Origin: UBA1723 sp045641625
GTDB taxonomy: Bacteria > Bacteroidota > Bacteroidia > Bacteroidales > Paludibacteraceae
NCBI GenBank assembly: GCA_045641625.1
Contig: JAZUHH010000081.1
Location: 78,461 to 142,460 of the forward strand
Length of the DNA stretch: 64,000 nt
Reading direction: 5' to 3'
Shown here: positions 27,255 to 36,719 of the stretch, one piece after another
How the letters are laid out: each line of letters opens with the position of its first letter
Position numbering within the stretch: the first letter of the stretch is position 1
Notes under the pieces: generated by a model
The model's input: the letters and a program-made list of their open reading frames with translations, nothing else
Told to the model about the DNA's origin: nothing
The model's database searches: none
Program-made: the position numbers and the translations under genes

Positions 27255-28405
27255 TGAAAGTTCTATACTATAGTAGCCTACCTTTTACAGATTGCGATTT
27301 CCCTCTAATAAAGAAGTATCAAGAATTGGGGGTAGATTGTCGTTATGTAATGAACCTGATTCCGAATAAACTGACCGGAGGTTTATTTAGATTGAAGGAG
27401 CAACCTAAGGATTCATCAATTCTTCCTGCAAGCAAGTATAAGGAACTAAGTCCATACAACAAATATCTAAGCCTAGATAATGTTTATTTCTTGAATAGGC
27501 GCAAGAGTGGATTGCACCCATTGAATATAATATTATACATTAAGTTCATTTTCTTTATTTTGCGTTTTCGTCCAGATGTGATCCATTGCACTAGTACTCT
27601 CTGGGGAGCAGAGTGGTTACTTTACCTATTTGCAAAGAAAATGGTGCTTACTGTACATGATCCGTTTGAACATTCAGGCGAAGGCGATTTTGCAAGTAGG
27701 AAATCTCGTGATATTGCATTCAAACATTTTAGCAAGCTAATTCTATTAAACGATAAACAAAAGCATGAATTCATAAATCATTATAATATCCCCGAAAAGA
27801 AGGTTTATGTAAATTCGTTGGGAGTTTATGATTGCTTAAGAGTGACTGAAACTAATACAGGCTTTGCACCCAAAGATAGGTACATTTTGTTTTTTGGAAG
27901 AATTTCGCCCTATAAGGGGATTGATGTTCTTTGTGAAGCAATGAAGTATGTTCATGAAGAAATTCCAGATTTGCATTGTGTCATAGCAGGTGGAGGAAAA
28001 CTGTATTTTGATTATACTCCATACGAGCATCTTCCATATATGCATCTAATGAATCGATTTATTGAAACACCTGAATTAGGAGAATTGATAAGGGAAAGCA
28101 TCTTTACTGTTTGCCCTTACAAAGATGCAACCCAAAGCGGGGTAGTCTTTTCATCGCTTGCATACAATAAACCAATTATTGCATCAAATGTAGGTGCTTT
28201 AAGTGATGCCGTAATTGATGGCAAAACAGGTATATTAGTAGAGCCCAACAACCCAGAAGCATTAGCTAAATCTATAATTCAACTGGCAGGTCAAAAAGAG
28301 ATATTACATAAAATGAGCGAATCTATTGATAGTATCTTTAAAACTGGGAATAGTTCTTGGGAGGTGATAGCTAACAAATACATAGAAATCTACAAAGCGA
28401 AATGA
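27254..28405 (+). CDS. Glycosyltransferase family 4
   Basis: This 383-residue GT-B protein has the C-terminal donor domain YILFFGRISPYKGIDVLCEAM and the E-x7-E region around CPYKDATQSGVVFSSLAYNKP, ending with SNVGALSDAVIDGKTGILVE. It uses a nucleotide sugar to extend the lipid-linked unit at the inner leaflet. The acceptor and sugar are unknown. It overlaps both neighbours by one and four bases, showing a tight operon. Confidence 0.92.
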   Translation: MKVLYYSSLPFTDCDFPLIKKYQELGVDCRYVMNLIPNKLTGGLFRLKEQPKDSSILPASKYKELSPYNKYLSLDNVYFLNRRKSGLHPLNIILYIKFIFFILRFRPDVIHCTSTLWGAEWLLYLFAKKMVLTVHDPFEHSGEGDFASRKSRDIAFKHFSKLILLNDKQKHEFINHYNIPEKKVYVNSLGVYDCLRVTETNTGFAPKDRYILFFGRISPYKGIDVLCEAMKYVHEEIPDLHCVIAGGGKLYFDYTPYEHLPYMHLMNRFIETPELGELIRESIFTVCPYKDATQSGVVFSSLAYNKPIIASNVGALSDAVIDGKTGILVEPNNPEALAKSIIQLAGQKEILHKMSESIDSIFKTGNSSWEVIANKYIEIYKAK

Positions 28406-29358
28406 ATAAGATAGACGTATCAATAGTAATAGTCTGTATGAACAACTATGGACAGTTGAAAGACTGTCTTAATTCCATACAACAATACACGACCAAGTGT
28501 ACATACGAATTACTCTTAGTGGCATATTTCTTCAATGAGGTGAACTTGGCGAAACTCAAAGCGGAGTTCCCTTGGGTAAAGGTAATAATCTCAGATGAGA
28601 TCCGTGGTTTCTCTGCCAACAACAATCTCGCTCTCCGTCAGGCGCAAGGCGAATACTGCTTTGTTTTGAATGATGATACCTATATGAAGATGCCTGTTAT
28701 AGATATGCTGGTGGATGACATGAAGAAACATCCGGAAGCTGCTATAGTAAGTCCTCAGATTAGAAGAAAAGATGATAGTATTCAATACTCAGGCAAACGT
28801 CCTTACAAGTGGTATGAACATCTTTTATTCTATTTTCACCTTAGTGATTTTCGAGGTGATCCGACTGGAAAATATGTAAAAGAATCTGGTTTCTTCCAAA
28901 CGTATCATGTACTTGGAGCTGCTTTCTTGATTAGAACATCTGTATTTAAAAAAATAGGTTTCTTGGATGAGAGGTACTTCTTTGGTCCTGAAGATCTAGC
29001 AGTAGGTAAAGAATTGGACAAGATTGGTGAAAAAGTATTTGTTGATGCAGATATACACATTACTCACCTTGTTGGTTCTACAGGAAGTAAGCCATCCAGA
29101 ACGATGTGTGCAACACGTCCCGCAGAACGTAAAGGCATGACAATTTTTGCTTCTAACGGGAATCGCTTTAGGAGATTTCTATTGGAGAGCGGAATCTTTA
29201 TAAATAGCTTTATTATGATGCTATTCTTCTTAATTCAGATGCTTCGTGGTAAAGAAGGTAGTAGATATTCATTTAAGGCAAACAAAAATGTTTGCAAAAC
29301 AATTTTTAGTAATAAAACAACTACTCAGATATTTAAGGAATTTTATGAGACAGCCTAA
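28402..29358 (+). CDS. Glycosyltransferase family 2 (rhamnosyltransferase-like)
   Basis: The 318-residue protein has the GT-A opening DVSIVIVCMNNYGQLKDCLNSI, the region RGFSANNNLALRQAQGEYCFVLNDDTYM with the DxD-type NDDT, a conserved LGAAFLIRTSVFKKIGFLDERYFFGPEDL segment, and one C-terminal membrane helix (SFIMMLFFLIQML). These are features of the WbbL/RfbF-type GT2 enzymes. It begins in an ATGA overlap with the previous gene and ends 14 bases inside the DUF1919 gene. Confidence 0.91.
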   Translation: MNKIDVSIVIVCMNNYGQLKDCLNSIQQYTTKCTYELLLVAYFFNEVNLAKLKAEFPWVKVIISDEIRGFSANNNLALRQAQGEYCFVLNDDTYMKMPVIDMLVDDMKKHPEAAIVSPQIRRKDDSIQYSGKRPYKWYEHLLFYFHLSDFRGDPTGKYVKESGFFQTYHVLGAAFLIRTSVFKKIGFLDERYFFGPEDLAVGKELDKIGEKVFVDADIHITHLVGSTGSKPSRTMCATRPAERKGMTIFASNGNRFRRFLLESGIFINSFIMMLFFLIQMLRGKEGSRYSFKANKNVCKTIFSNKTTTQIFKEFYETA

Positions 29359-30022
29359 CGTACCCCTACTAACTCAATATTACGTGCGGTATTATACGAA
29401 AGTATGTAAATTGTTATCGATAATAACACGGAGTAGAAAACGCTTAAATTTGAAACTGCAAAAACAACTTGCTCCATACGAATTTAGTATCATTACAAAT
29501 ACCTGTGTGGGGGGGGTATTTTTGCACGATGCAAACAAACGTTTCAATTCTCCAACAGTTAATCTCGCGATAGATGGCGAGGGATTCATGCATCTATTGG
29601 AGAATTTAGACTTGCTGAAGGAGGGTGTTTTCGAGAAGAAAGGTTTTGATCAAGAAGGTCATCCTTTTGCGTTGCTAGATGGAGCACCTATACATTTTGT
29701 GCATTACAAAACGTATGAAGATGGTGTAACAAAATGGAAGTCTCGCGCAGAACGTATACTTTCTGACCACATTTATATAATGGCCACCCCTCACAATGGA
29801 TTTGAGCGTGCTGACTTGATGGAACGGTTTAACAAACTTCCATATAAGAAGGTTATGTACACATGGGGCAAATGGGATTATCCTTGGGCATATCAGGTGA
29901 CACGTGCACATGGTGTATGGCGTCCTTTCACAGAAGTTGCGTCATTATCAGGGAAGCGTTTCTATGAAACAGCATTTGATATTGCCTCTTGGATAGAGGA
30001 AAACGAAAAGAAACTCAAGTAG
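29345..30022 (+). CDS. DUF1919 family protein with an in-frame G8 tract
   Basis: ATG 29345 (MRQPNVPLL) overlaps the end of the GT2 gene by 14 bases; an upstream ATG at 29246 would lie deep inside it. The 225-residue protein has the DUF1919 core EFSIITNTCVGGVFLHDANK and FNSPTVNLAID, and then HNGFERADLMERFNKLPYKK. The family is found in capsule loci of Firmicutes and Bacteroidota and is thought to be a glycosyl or acyl modifier, but is untested. A run of eight G (29509-29516) encodes CVGGV in frame; any one-base change would cut the protein. Confidence 0.83.
   Translation: MRQPNVPLLTQYYVRYYTKVCKLLSIITRSRKRLNLKLQKQLAPYEFSIITNTCVGGVFLHDANKRFNSPTVNLAIDGEGFMHLLENLDLLKEGVFEKKGFDQEGHPFALLDGAPIHFVHYKTYEDGVTKWKSRAERILSDHIYIMATPHNGFERADLMERFNKLPYKKVMYTWGKWDYPWAYQVTRAHGVWRPFTEVASLSGKRFYETAFDIASWIEENEKKLK
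29509..29516 (+). repeat. G8 homopolymer inside the DUF1919 gene
   Basis: Eight G bases between ACCTGTGT and TATTTTTG, read in frame as VGGV. Confidence 0.9.
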
Positions 30023-30499
30023 ATTATTTCAGCCAGCAACGCTCGACCATTGTGTTTGACGCTTGCCAGGGTTAATAACTCTGCTAATTTATATAAAATG
30101 CAAGATCTAGATGACTTGAAGGAGAGAATCATCTGCTATATATACAAGGAGTCTGTTAATGAAGAGATATCATTTTGCGAGCGTATTGGCAAAAAACTTA
30201 TAGGTAAACACATATTACAAATTCTTATTTATTGGAATAATATTCTAAAATAGGAAGAAACTCTAATACCTATTGATAAAGAGGCTTTTGATTAATCCAC
30301 CACACTAATTCTAGCTCGCTTTGAAACGAAAAAGTGCTGTGAATGAAACTATTTTTTATATGAAGCTGATTGCATTGTGTCGATTCTTACTTCGTTTGCG
30401 ATTGTACAGATGAGAATCCTGTTGTGCAACGGTTGACAGTCTCTTTAACAATCATTGCAAGATGGTTGACTAAGTTGATAGCGATATAAATTAAATTCA
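30023..30499. other. Gap with no intact gene, possibly gene remnants
   Basis: About 480 bases separate the DUF1919 gene from the next GT2. A 67-codon frame (30050-30253) contains NSANLYKMQDLDDLKERIICYIY and looks like a protein C terminus, and another frame near 30365-30420 reads YEADCIVSILTSFAIVQMRI. Neither has a promoter or a ribosome site, and I cannot assign a family. I think they are remnants of one or two lost genes. Confidence 0.4.
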
Positions 30500-31555
30500 A
30501 TGAATCCGAAGATTTCTATAATTGTCCCTATATACAATGTGGAGGAGTACATCCATGAGACGATTGATTGTATTGTGAAGCAGACGTATGAGAACTGGGA
30601 GTGCATTTTGGTGGATGATGGGTCGAAAGACAAGAGTCCGCAGATATGCGATGAGTATGCAGCTAACGATGCTCGCATCAAGGTGATACACAAACCGAAT
30701 GGTGGGCTTGTGTCGGCTCGAAATGCGGGCTTTGACACCATGACAGGAGACTGGCACATGTATCTGGATGGAGACGACTGGATAGATACGGATGCGTTCG
30801 AGAAACTGGCAGAGGTGATAAGTCGCCACGAGGATGTGGACGTGATGTTCTGGAAGGTTGTGCAAGATTTGAATGGTACATCTATTAAAGGTAAATGGGA
30901 GTGGCCTTGCCTTGATCCTGAGCATCTGTATGAAGGTGACGAATGTCATGAGTTGGCTCGTCATACTATGATTTATAAGAGTGGCATAACTACTGCTTAC
31001 GCTAAACTGATTAACACCCAATGGGCAAAGGAGAATGGCATCCGTCATGATGATCGCCTGCGCCAGGGAGAGGAGGGTGTAGAGTTTTCTTTGCGCCTGT
31101 TTTACTATGCAAGGAAGGCTCTGTATATGAATGCCTACTGGAACCATTATCGCTATGCGGAGGGATCAATCACGAAGCAGGTGAACGAGAAGAATACTCA
31201 GTACATAACCGACTGCTTCAAGGTGATGGAAGAAGACATAGAGAAGTTCGTGAACAAAGATGAGGTTAAGCGCATGCTGTATCAGCGTGTGGTATATGGA
31301 CTGATAGCAGTCGCTATGAGTACGTATTTCCATCCGAACAATAAAGATTCCGTTTGGACAAAGGTCAAGAAGTTTGCTAAGGTAATAAATGACATACCAC
31401 TTTACAAAGAGTCTATTAAGCATACTCCTCTTGATTATATGGACAAACTGAGGATTATCACTTTGTATTGTATGAAGTACAAATGTTATATTGCTCTTCA
31501 TTTCATAGGAGTTGCAAAGCAGATGATGCTGAAACGTGGGAAATTCAATTACTAA
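30500..31555 (+). CDS. Glycosyltransferase family 2
   Basis: The 351-residue GT-A protein opens PKISIIVPIYNVEEYIHETI, has ILVDDGSKDKSPQICDEYA, NGGLVSARNAG, and the DxD motif in YLDGDDWID. The C-terminal 120 residues are helical and basic. It resembles the EpsJ/CpsI group that adds glucose, galactose or GlcNAc in capsule assembly; the sugar is unknown. It is followed by a four-gene group with higher GC content than the block to its left, suggesting a separate origin. Confidence 0.93.
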   Translation: MNPKISIIVPIYNVEEYIHETIDCIVKQTYENWECILVDDGSKDKSPQICDEYAANDARIKVIHKPNGGLVSARNAGFDTMTGDWHMYLDGDDWIDTDAFEKLAEVISRHEDVDVMFWKVVQDLNGTSIKGKWEWPCLDPEHLYEGDECHELARHTMIYKSGITTAYAKLINTQWAKENGIRHDDRLRQGEEGVEFSLRLFYYARKALYMNAYWNHYRYAEGSITKQVNEKNTQYITDCFKVMEEDIEKFVNKDEVKRMLYQRVVYGLIAVAMSTYFHPNNKDSVWTKVKKFAKVINDIPLYKESIKHTPLDYMDKLRIITLYCMKYKCYIALHFIGVAKQMMLKRGKFNY

Positions 31556-31558
31556 GAC

Positions 31559-32764
31559 ATGATAGATATTAAAAATATAAAGGACTGTTGCGGCTGTTCG
31601 GCATGTGCGCAGGCATGTGCGAAAGGGTGCATCACTATGGTGGAGGATGAGGAAGGTTTTCTTTATCCTAATATTGATACGACAACATGTGTTGACTGTG
31701 GGGTGTGCGAGAAGGTGTGTCCGGTGCAGAATGTGAAGTCTGAAGATAAGAAAGAGCAGAAAGCATTCGTAGTACAGAACCGAGACTTAGAGGTTTTGAG
31801 ACAAAGTACTTCAGGAGGTGCATTCACAGCAATAGCTCAGAGGATTTTGAGTGAGGGCGGTATAGTATGTGGAGCTGCTTATGATGGCGATTTAACTGTG
31901 AAGCATGTTTTTGTAGAAGATGTTGAGTCGCTCAAAAAGTTCAGAAACAGTAAATATGTGCAGAGCCAGATAGGTGATACTTTCAAAAAAACAAAAGAGT
32001 ATTTGCTCTGCGGAAGGAAGGTGCTCTATAGTGGTACTCCATGCCAATTGGAAGGTTTGCTGACTTATCTAAGGAAGCCTTATGAAAACCTATGGACTGT
32101 GGATGTCGTTTGTCATGCTTGTCCTTCACCGTTGATGTTCCGCAAGTATAAGGAATGGCAGAGAGCCCAAGGTGATGATATTGAAAGTATTGCATTCAGA
32201 GACAAGCACTACGGCTATAAATATTCAACGATGTCGGTATTCAGAAAGACAAGCAAAAACTATCATGAAGGTATAGATACAGATCCGTATTTGAGAGCAT
32301 TCTTCCAACATATAAGTGTGCGTCCTAGTTGCTTCTCTTGTGCATTTAAGAAGCAGTATCGTTTGACTGACTTTACAATATGGGATTGTTTTGATGTGGA
32401 TAGATTCTGCAAGGAAATGGATAATGATCGTGGTGTGACGAAGATATTGTGTCACACAGAACGGGCACAAACGGCAATGCCTGAATTAGAAAAATATCTA
32501 AAAATTTGTGAAATAACTCCAGAGGAGGCCGTAGAAGGTGAAAAAGAGATATTCCAATCTGCTTCGACATGCGATAAACGTGATGAGTTCTTCCATGATC
32601 TGAATACAATGCCAGTAGAAGATTGTTTTAATAAATATTTTCCATTAACTTTTAGTCATAAGTTTGAAAAGCTGATAAGGCTTTGGACAAATCGTCTTGG
32701 CATATATAAAATGGCTAAGAAGATTTTTAAACTCATAAATGGAAAAAAAGAGATTAAACGATAA
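31559..32764 (+). CDS. Coenzyme F420 hydrogenase/dehydrogenase beta-subunit-like Fe-S protein
   Basis: The 401-residue protein has two N-terminal [4Fe-4S] clusters (CCGCSACAQACAKGC and CVDCGVCEKVCPVQ) followed by the FrhB N- and C-terminal domains, with the usual STSGGAFTAIAQ, YSGTPCQLEGL, VCHACPSPLMF and SCFSCAFKKQYRLTDFTIWD. Homologs in capsule loci are always beside pyruvyl-transferase-family genes, as here; the electron acceptor and sugar substrate are not established. Bacteroidota lack coenzyme F420, so F420 itself is unlikely. It ends four bases before the next ATG. Confidence 0.9.
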   Translation: MIDIKNIKDCCGCSACAQACAKGCITMVEDEEGFLYPNIDTTTCVDCGVCEKVCPVQNVKSEDKKEQKAFVVQNRDLEVLRQSTSGGAFTAIAQRILSEGGIVCGAAYDGDLTVKHVFVEDVESLKKFRNSKYVQSQIGDTFKKTKEYLLCGRKVLYSGTPCQLEGLLTYLRKPYENLWTVDVVCHACPSPLMFRKYKEWQRAQGDDIESIAFRDKHYGYKYSTMSVFRKTSKNYHEGIDTDPYLRAFFQHISVRPSCFSCAFKKQYRLTDFTIWDCFDVDRFCKEMDNDRGVTKILCHTERAQTAMPELEKYLKICEITPEEAVEGEKEIFQSASTCDKRDEFFHDLNTMPVEDCFNKYFPLTFSHKFEKLIRLWTNRLGIYKMAKKIFKLINGKKEIKR

Positions 32765-32768
32765 CGAT

Positions 32769-33929
32769 ATGAAAATAGCATTAGCAATAAATTATGATTA
32801 CCCTGACTATGGAGGTATGCTGCAAGCCTTTGCTACTCAGCGTGTGCTGGAGAAGCAGGGAGTGGAGAGTGAAGCCATATGTTTTGACGAGTTGAAGGGT
32901 GACATCAATAAGAGGAAGTGGAAGTACTTCCTGAGCAACATGCTAGACTTGAGCATTGTGAAGGAGAAAGGACGTGTGATAGAGAAACGACTGAGGCAGA
33001 AGTCTAACAAGGAGTTGAGCCGGAAGCTGGCTGAGAGAAACAAGGCTTTCGAGCGTTGGTGCAAGGAGATGTTTCGTACATCGAGGACTTGGGAGAGTTG
33101 GAAAGCAATGTCGGAGGGGTGCCTCGAATATGATGCTGTGGTGGTGGGTAGCGACCAGCTGTGGTTGCCATCTAACGTGATGGCTGACTACTACACGCTT
33201 AACTGGGTGCCTGAGGATGTGAACAAGGTGTGCTATGCCACAAGTTTCGGCATAGGGAAGATACCAGCGAAGTATGAGGGTGATTACAGGAAGTTCCTGA
33301 GCAAAATCAACTATCTGTCGGCACGTGAGATAAGTGGTCAGGAAATTATCAAGCACATCATCGGGAAGGATGTGCAGCAGGTGTGTGATCCTGCCTTGCT
33401 CCTCGATCGTGAGGGATGGGATGAGGTGGCTTCGGAGCGACTGGTGAAGGAGCCATACATATTTTGCTACTTCATGGGTGATAATCCCGACCAGAGAGAG
33501 TTTGTGAAGCGATTGGCTAAGAATACGGGATGCAAGGTGGTGGCATTGCTGCACCTGGATCAGTACATTCCGGCTGACGAGGAGTATGTGGATTATGCGC
33601 CATACGATGTAACTCCGGCAGATTTCGTGTCGCTGGTAAAACATGCGGATTATGTGTGTACAGACTCGTTCCACGGTACGGTGTTCAGTATCAACTACAG
33701 CAGGACGTTTTTCACGTTCAAGAGGTTCAACAAGAAGGCTTCTTTGAACACGAATACGCGCATCACTTCGCTGTTATCTACATTGGGGCTTGAATCTCGT
33801 TTGTTTGAAGGAAGTGCCAGTGTGGATGGTGACATTGAGATACAAGGATGGGAAGAAATTCAGGAACGAGTGTCGAAGTTCAGAGCCGTGTCGCTAACTT
33901 ATTTAATGAATTCAATCGAAAACAAATAA
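32769..33929 (+). CDS. Polysaccharide pyruvyl-transferase family protein (partner of the Fe-S protein)
   Basis: I choose ATG 32769 (MKIALAINYDYPDYGGMLQA), five bases after the Fe-S gene; an in-frame ATG at 32739 would overlap it. The 386-residue protein has VVGSDQLWLP, CYATSFGIG, ISGQEIIKHIIG and YVCTDSFHGTVFSINYSRTF, all usual for the family (the DSFHGT motif carries the catalytic-region His). With the Fe-S protein it forms a two-gene module repeated across gut capsule loci. Whether it makes pyruvate ketals is untested. Confidence 0.9.
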   Translation: MKIALAINYDYPDYGGMLQAFATQRVLEKQGVESEAICFDELKGDINKRKWKYFLSNMLDLSIVKEKGRVIEKRLRQKSNKELSRKLAERNKAFERWCKEMFRTSRTWESWKAMSEGCLEYDAVVVGSDQLWLPSNVMADYYTLNWVPEDVNKVCYATSFGIGKIPAKYEGDYRKFLSKINYLSAREISGQEIIKHIIGKDVQQVCDPALLLDREGWDEVASERLVKEPYIFCYFMGDNPDQREFVKRLAKNTGCKVVALLHLDQYIPADEEYVDYAPYDVTPADFVSLVKHADYVCTDSFHGTVFSINYSRTFFTFKRFNKKASLNTNTRITSLLSTLGLESRLFEGSASVDGDIEIQGWEEIQERVSKFRAVSLTYLMNSIENK

Positions 33930-33977
33930 TTTATAACCTTATATATACCTTCCTTAAAGGAGGTTAGGAGGGCCTTT

Positions 33978-35090
33978 ATGAAAGTAGCAATAATCGGTGG
34001 TCCGATACTTTCGGGCGGTAAGAAGAATCTGATAATGGAGTATTTCCGTCACATGGATAAGACGGTAGTGCAGATGGATATAGTGTGCAATGACGACAGC
34101 GATGCCATCCCGCAGGAGGAGATTGAGGCGCTGGGCGGAAGGGTGCAGATAGTGCCTTCGTTTAAGAATCCAAAGGGACATACAGAAGAGTTGCTCAAGC
34201 TGTTCAAGAGAGAGAAGTATGACGTTGTCCATGCGTATAACAGTACGATGAACCTGTTCCCGATGTGGGCAGCTAAAAAGGCAGGCGTAAAGGTGCGTAT
34301 ATCAGAGAGTCTCTCGATGGCGGCTTCAGGTGAATGGAAAACGTATGTGAAGTATATGCTGAAGCCGTTCGCAAGGATGTACGCAACGCACTATATGTCG
34401 TGTGGTGAGGACTGTGGTGTGTTCCAGTTCGGACAAAAAGCGATGGATGAGGGCAGAATTGCAATATTCAAGACTGCTATCGACACGGATTTCAACCGCT
34501 TTCAGCCGGAGCTGAGGGAGAAGACGCGCAAGGCATTCGGATGGGAATACAAGGTGGTGTATGGCTTCATCGGCAGGTTTGAGCCGCAGAAGAATCCGCT
34601 GTTTCTCATTGACATCATGGGTGAGATAAGGAAACGTCAGGAGAATGCTCAGTTTGTGATAATCGGTGCCGGTGGCTTGGAACACAAGATGAAGGTTCGC
34701 ATTAAAGAGGTGGGCATTGAGGACTCGATGGCTTGGCTGGGCAGACGTGAGGATATCCAACAGTTTTATAATGCTTTTGATGCCTTCCTACTGCCTTCTA
34801 TTTACGAGGGGTTACCTGTGGTGGGACTGGAGAGCCAGAGCGCAGGTCTGCCGATGTTCTTCTCGACCGCCATCACTCCCGAGGCTGCTGCATGCGAACT
34901 TGGTGTATTCATCCCTTTGGAGGCTGGTGCTGCTAAATGGGCAGAGAAGATTATACCTATTGTGGAGAAAAACATGCCCATACGAAGAAGCTATGCTGAA
35001 GAGGTTGCATTAGCGGGATTCGACAGCCGCACGGAAGCAAAAAGAATGCAGAAGTTCTATGAGAATGCACTCGAGAATGCGAAATCGTAG
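33978..35090 (+). CDS. Glycosyltransferase family 4 (EpsF/CapM-like)
   Basis: The 370-residue GT-B protein begins MKVAIIGGPILSGGKKNLIM and has VVHAYNSTMNLFPMWAAKKAGVK, YGFIGRFEPQKNPLFLIDIM and the E-x7-E segment LLPSIYEGLPVVGLESQSAG. It resembles EpsF-type capsule transferases. A strong AAAGGAGG sequence lies 21-28 bases upstream, inside a short G-rich inter-gene element (33950-33975), a better Shine-Dalgarno match than most genes here but too far from ATG to work normally. Confidence 0.92.
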   Translation: MKVAIIGGPILSGGKKNLIMEYFRHMDKTVVQMDIVCNDDSDAIPQEEIEALGGRVQIVPSFKNPKGHTEELLKLFKREKYDVVHAYNSTMNLFPMWAAKKAGVKVRISESLSMAASGEWKTYVKYMLKPFARMYATHYMSCGEDCGVFQFGQKAMDEGRIAIFKTAIDTDFNRFQPELREKTRKAFGWEYKVVYGFIGRFEPQKNPLFLIDIMGEIRKRQENAQFVIIGAGGLEHKMKVRIKEVGIEDSMAWLGRREDIQQFYNAFDAFLLPSIYEGLPVVGLESQSAGLPMFFSTAITPEAAACELGVFIPLEAGAAKWAEKIIPIVEKNMPIRRSYAEEVALAGFDSRTEAKRMQKFYENALENAKS

Positions 35091-35274
35091 TTTTAAGTCT
35101 TTGTCACTTTTAATCTTAAAATAAGGATGAAAGGATAGCTATAGCGAAAAGGAATATATGAGTGATGTATTCTGGTAAAAATGCTATTGATGTCTTTATG
35201 TGCTTCACTTGTTTTTTTTCGAATGGATGGTTATTATATAATGTGAAAATGACTAATTTTTTGTGTTAGAGGGC

Positions 35275-36513
35275 ATGGAAGCATTATTCTATCAGCTCCT
35301 TCAGGTTGCAATTGGAAATAGAAAGACTATGGCTGCGGTTCCTTCAAAAGAGCAATGGTTAGAACTTTTTGCTATAGCAAAGAAGCATGCATTGGTAGCA
35401 GTGGCATTTGCAGGAGTTACAAAATTGAATACAGCCAGTGATTATGGTTCGTCTCTAGGTATAGATGAGAAGATTTACCTGAAATGGCTTGGTGTGGTGG
35501 CTATGACTCAGCAGCGGAACAAGGAGATTACTGCCGCTTGTTCTGAACTCTGCAAGGAACTGGCACATGATGGTTTGGCTTCGTGCATCCTGAAAGGTCA
35601 GGGCAACTTGGAGTATTATCCAGAGGATTTGAAGGATTATCGTACCCCGGGCGACATTGACGTTTGGTGTACGCCAATAGATCCAAGAGGACTGGACATT
35701 GCCGTATCGAATGGGGATGGCAAGAGTTCTCACTATGAGAAATATCATGGTATTGAGGCGGTGATAGAATACTCTCTGATGAGAGCGAGAATAGCGGATG
35801 TTTCAAAACCTGAGATACGTTACAACAATACCGAAACCCATAATATATGGTCTTGGGACGTGGAAATCCATCATCGTCCATCCATGATGAACAGTTTTAT
35901 CCATAACGCCCGTATTCAACAATGGTGCAAGGATTATGCCCAGTTCGGAGCGCATTCATACAATGGGTTCAATGTGCCAACGATTTCGTTCAATGTCGTT
36001 TATCAACTCTCGCATATATACACACATCTCTTTGATGAGGGGATCGGACTTCGTCAACTTCTTGACTATTACTTTGTGCTCCGTGTGCTTCATATTGAAC
36101 AAAGTTCGCTTTCAGATCGTACGGAATCCATGACTCCGTGGACAAAAGTTATGGGGAAAACTGTTCGTTCGAACGAGGAGATTATGCGTATATTCAGTCG
36201 TTTCGGCATGAAGAAGTTTGCAGGAGCTACAATGTATGTCCTCCAAAACGTCTTTGCCATGCCTAACGAATATCTCATATGTCAGCCTAATGAGAAGGAA
36301 GGAAGGTTCCTCCTCAATGAGATTATGCAAGCCGGCAATTTTGGCAAGTATGATGAACGTATAAAGCACGGTGGTACTAAAATGCAGCATGCATGGGAGA
36401 AATCAAAGCATAACTTTCGCCTCCTCTCTCATTATCCAGAAGAAGTCCTTTGGGAACCTTTCTTCCGTCTGTATCATTGGATCTGGCGCAAACTTGAACT
36501 TTGGCGGTATTAG
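35275..36513 (+). CDS. NTP_transf_5-type nucleotidyltransferase-fold protein
   Basis: The start is ATG 35275 (MEALFYQLLQVAIG); GTG 35263 is also possible. The 412-residue protein has the segment CILKGQGNLEYYPEDLKDYRTPGDIDVWC, in which the G-D-I-D-V metal site matches the uncharacterised nucleotidyltransferase family (PF14907), then VEIHHRPSMM and the all-helical C-terminal half. Its role in glycan loci is unknown; it could modify a phosphoryl group on the glycan. A 185-base gap upstream has no hairpin I can identify. Confidence 0.82.
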   Translation: MEALFYQLLQVAIGNRKTMAAVPSKEQWLELFAIAKKHALVAVAFAGVTKLNTASDYGSSLGIDEKIYLKWLGVVAMTQQRNKEITAACSELCKELAHDGLASCILKGQGNLEYYPEDLKDYRTPGDIDVWCTPIDPRGLDIAVSNGDGKSSHYEKYHGIEAVIEYSLMRARIADVSKPEIRYNNTETHNIWSWDVEIHHRPSMMNSFIHNARIQQWCKDYAQFGAHSYNGFNVPTISFNVVYQLSHIYTHLFDEGIGLRQLLDYYFVLRVLHIEQSSLSDRTESMTPWTKVMGKTVRSNEEIMRIFSRFGMKKFAGATMYVLQNVFAMPNEYLICQPNEKEGRFLLNEIMQAGNFGKYDERIKHGGTKMQHAWEKSKHNFRLLSHYPEEVLWEPFFRLYHWIWRKLELWRY

Positions 36514-36624
36514 TTCTGTTGGTAAAGAACCTTGAAGATATTAGGAATATGGGAATACATTCCTAATCACTGCCATATTTATCTATTTAAATAAAATACT
36601 CCCGAAAGATCTATTATTTTTGTG

Positions 36625-36632
36625 TACCTTTG
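36625..36632 (+). promoter_or_regulatory. Likely -7 box of the gmd transcript
   Basis: TACCTTTG (TAnnTTTG) 88 bases before gmd. No good TTTG -33 box, so the promoter call is moderate. Confidence 0.5.
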
Positions 36633-36719
36633 CACAAAAATAATTCGTTAGTCATGGTGACGATGTAATTGATAATGTTGATTTAATAACGTCTAACGAA
36701 GAAAAAAGAAATAATATAA

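Noticed and set aside
30050..30253. 67-codon ORF as a real gene
   Set aside because: No ribosome site, no family and a low-complexity start; recorded as a possible remnant only.
30500..31147. Long antisense open frames in the GT2 gene
   Set aside because: They mirror the codon bias of the real gene on the plus strand and have no promoter or family match.
33934..33977. G-rich element with AAAGGAGG as a strong ribosome binding site
   Set aside because: It is 21-28 bases from the start codon, too far to act as a Shine-Dalgarno site, and Bacteroidota rarely rely on one; probably a common inter-gene repeat.
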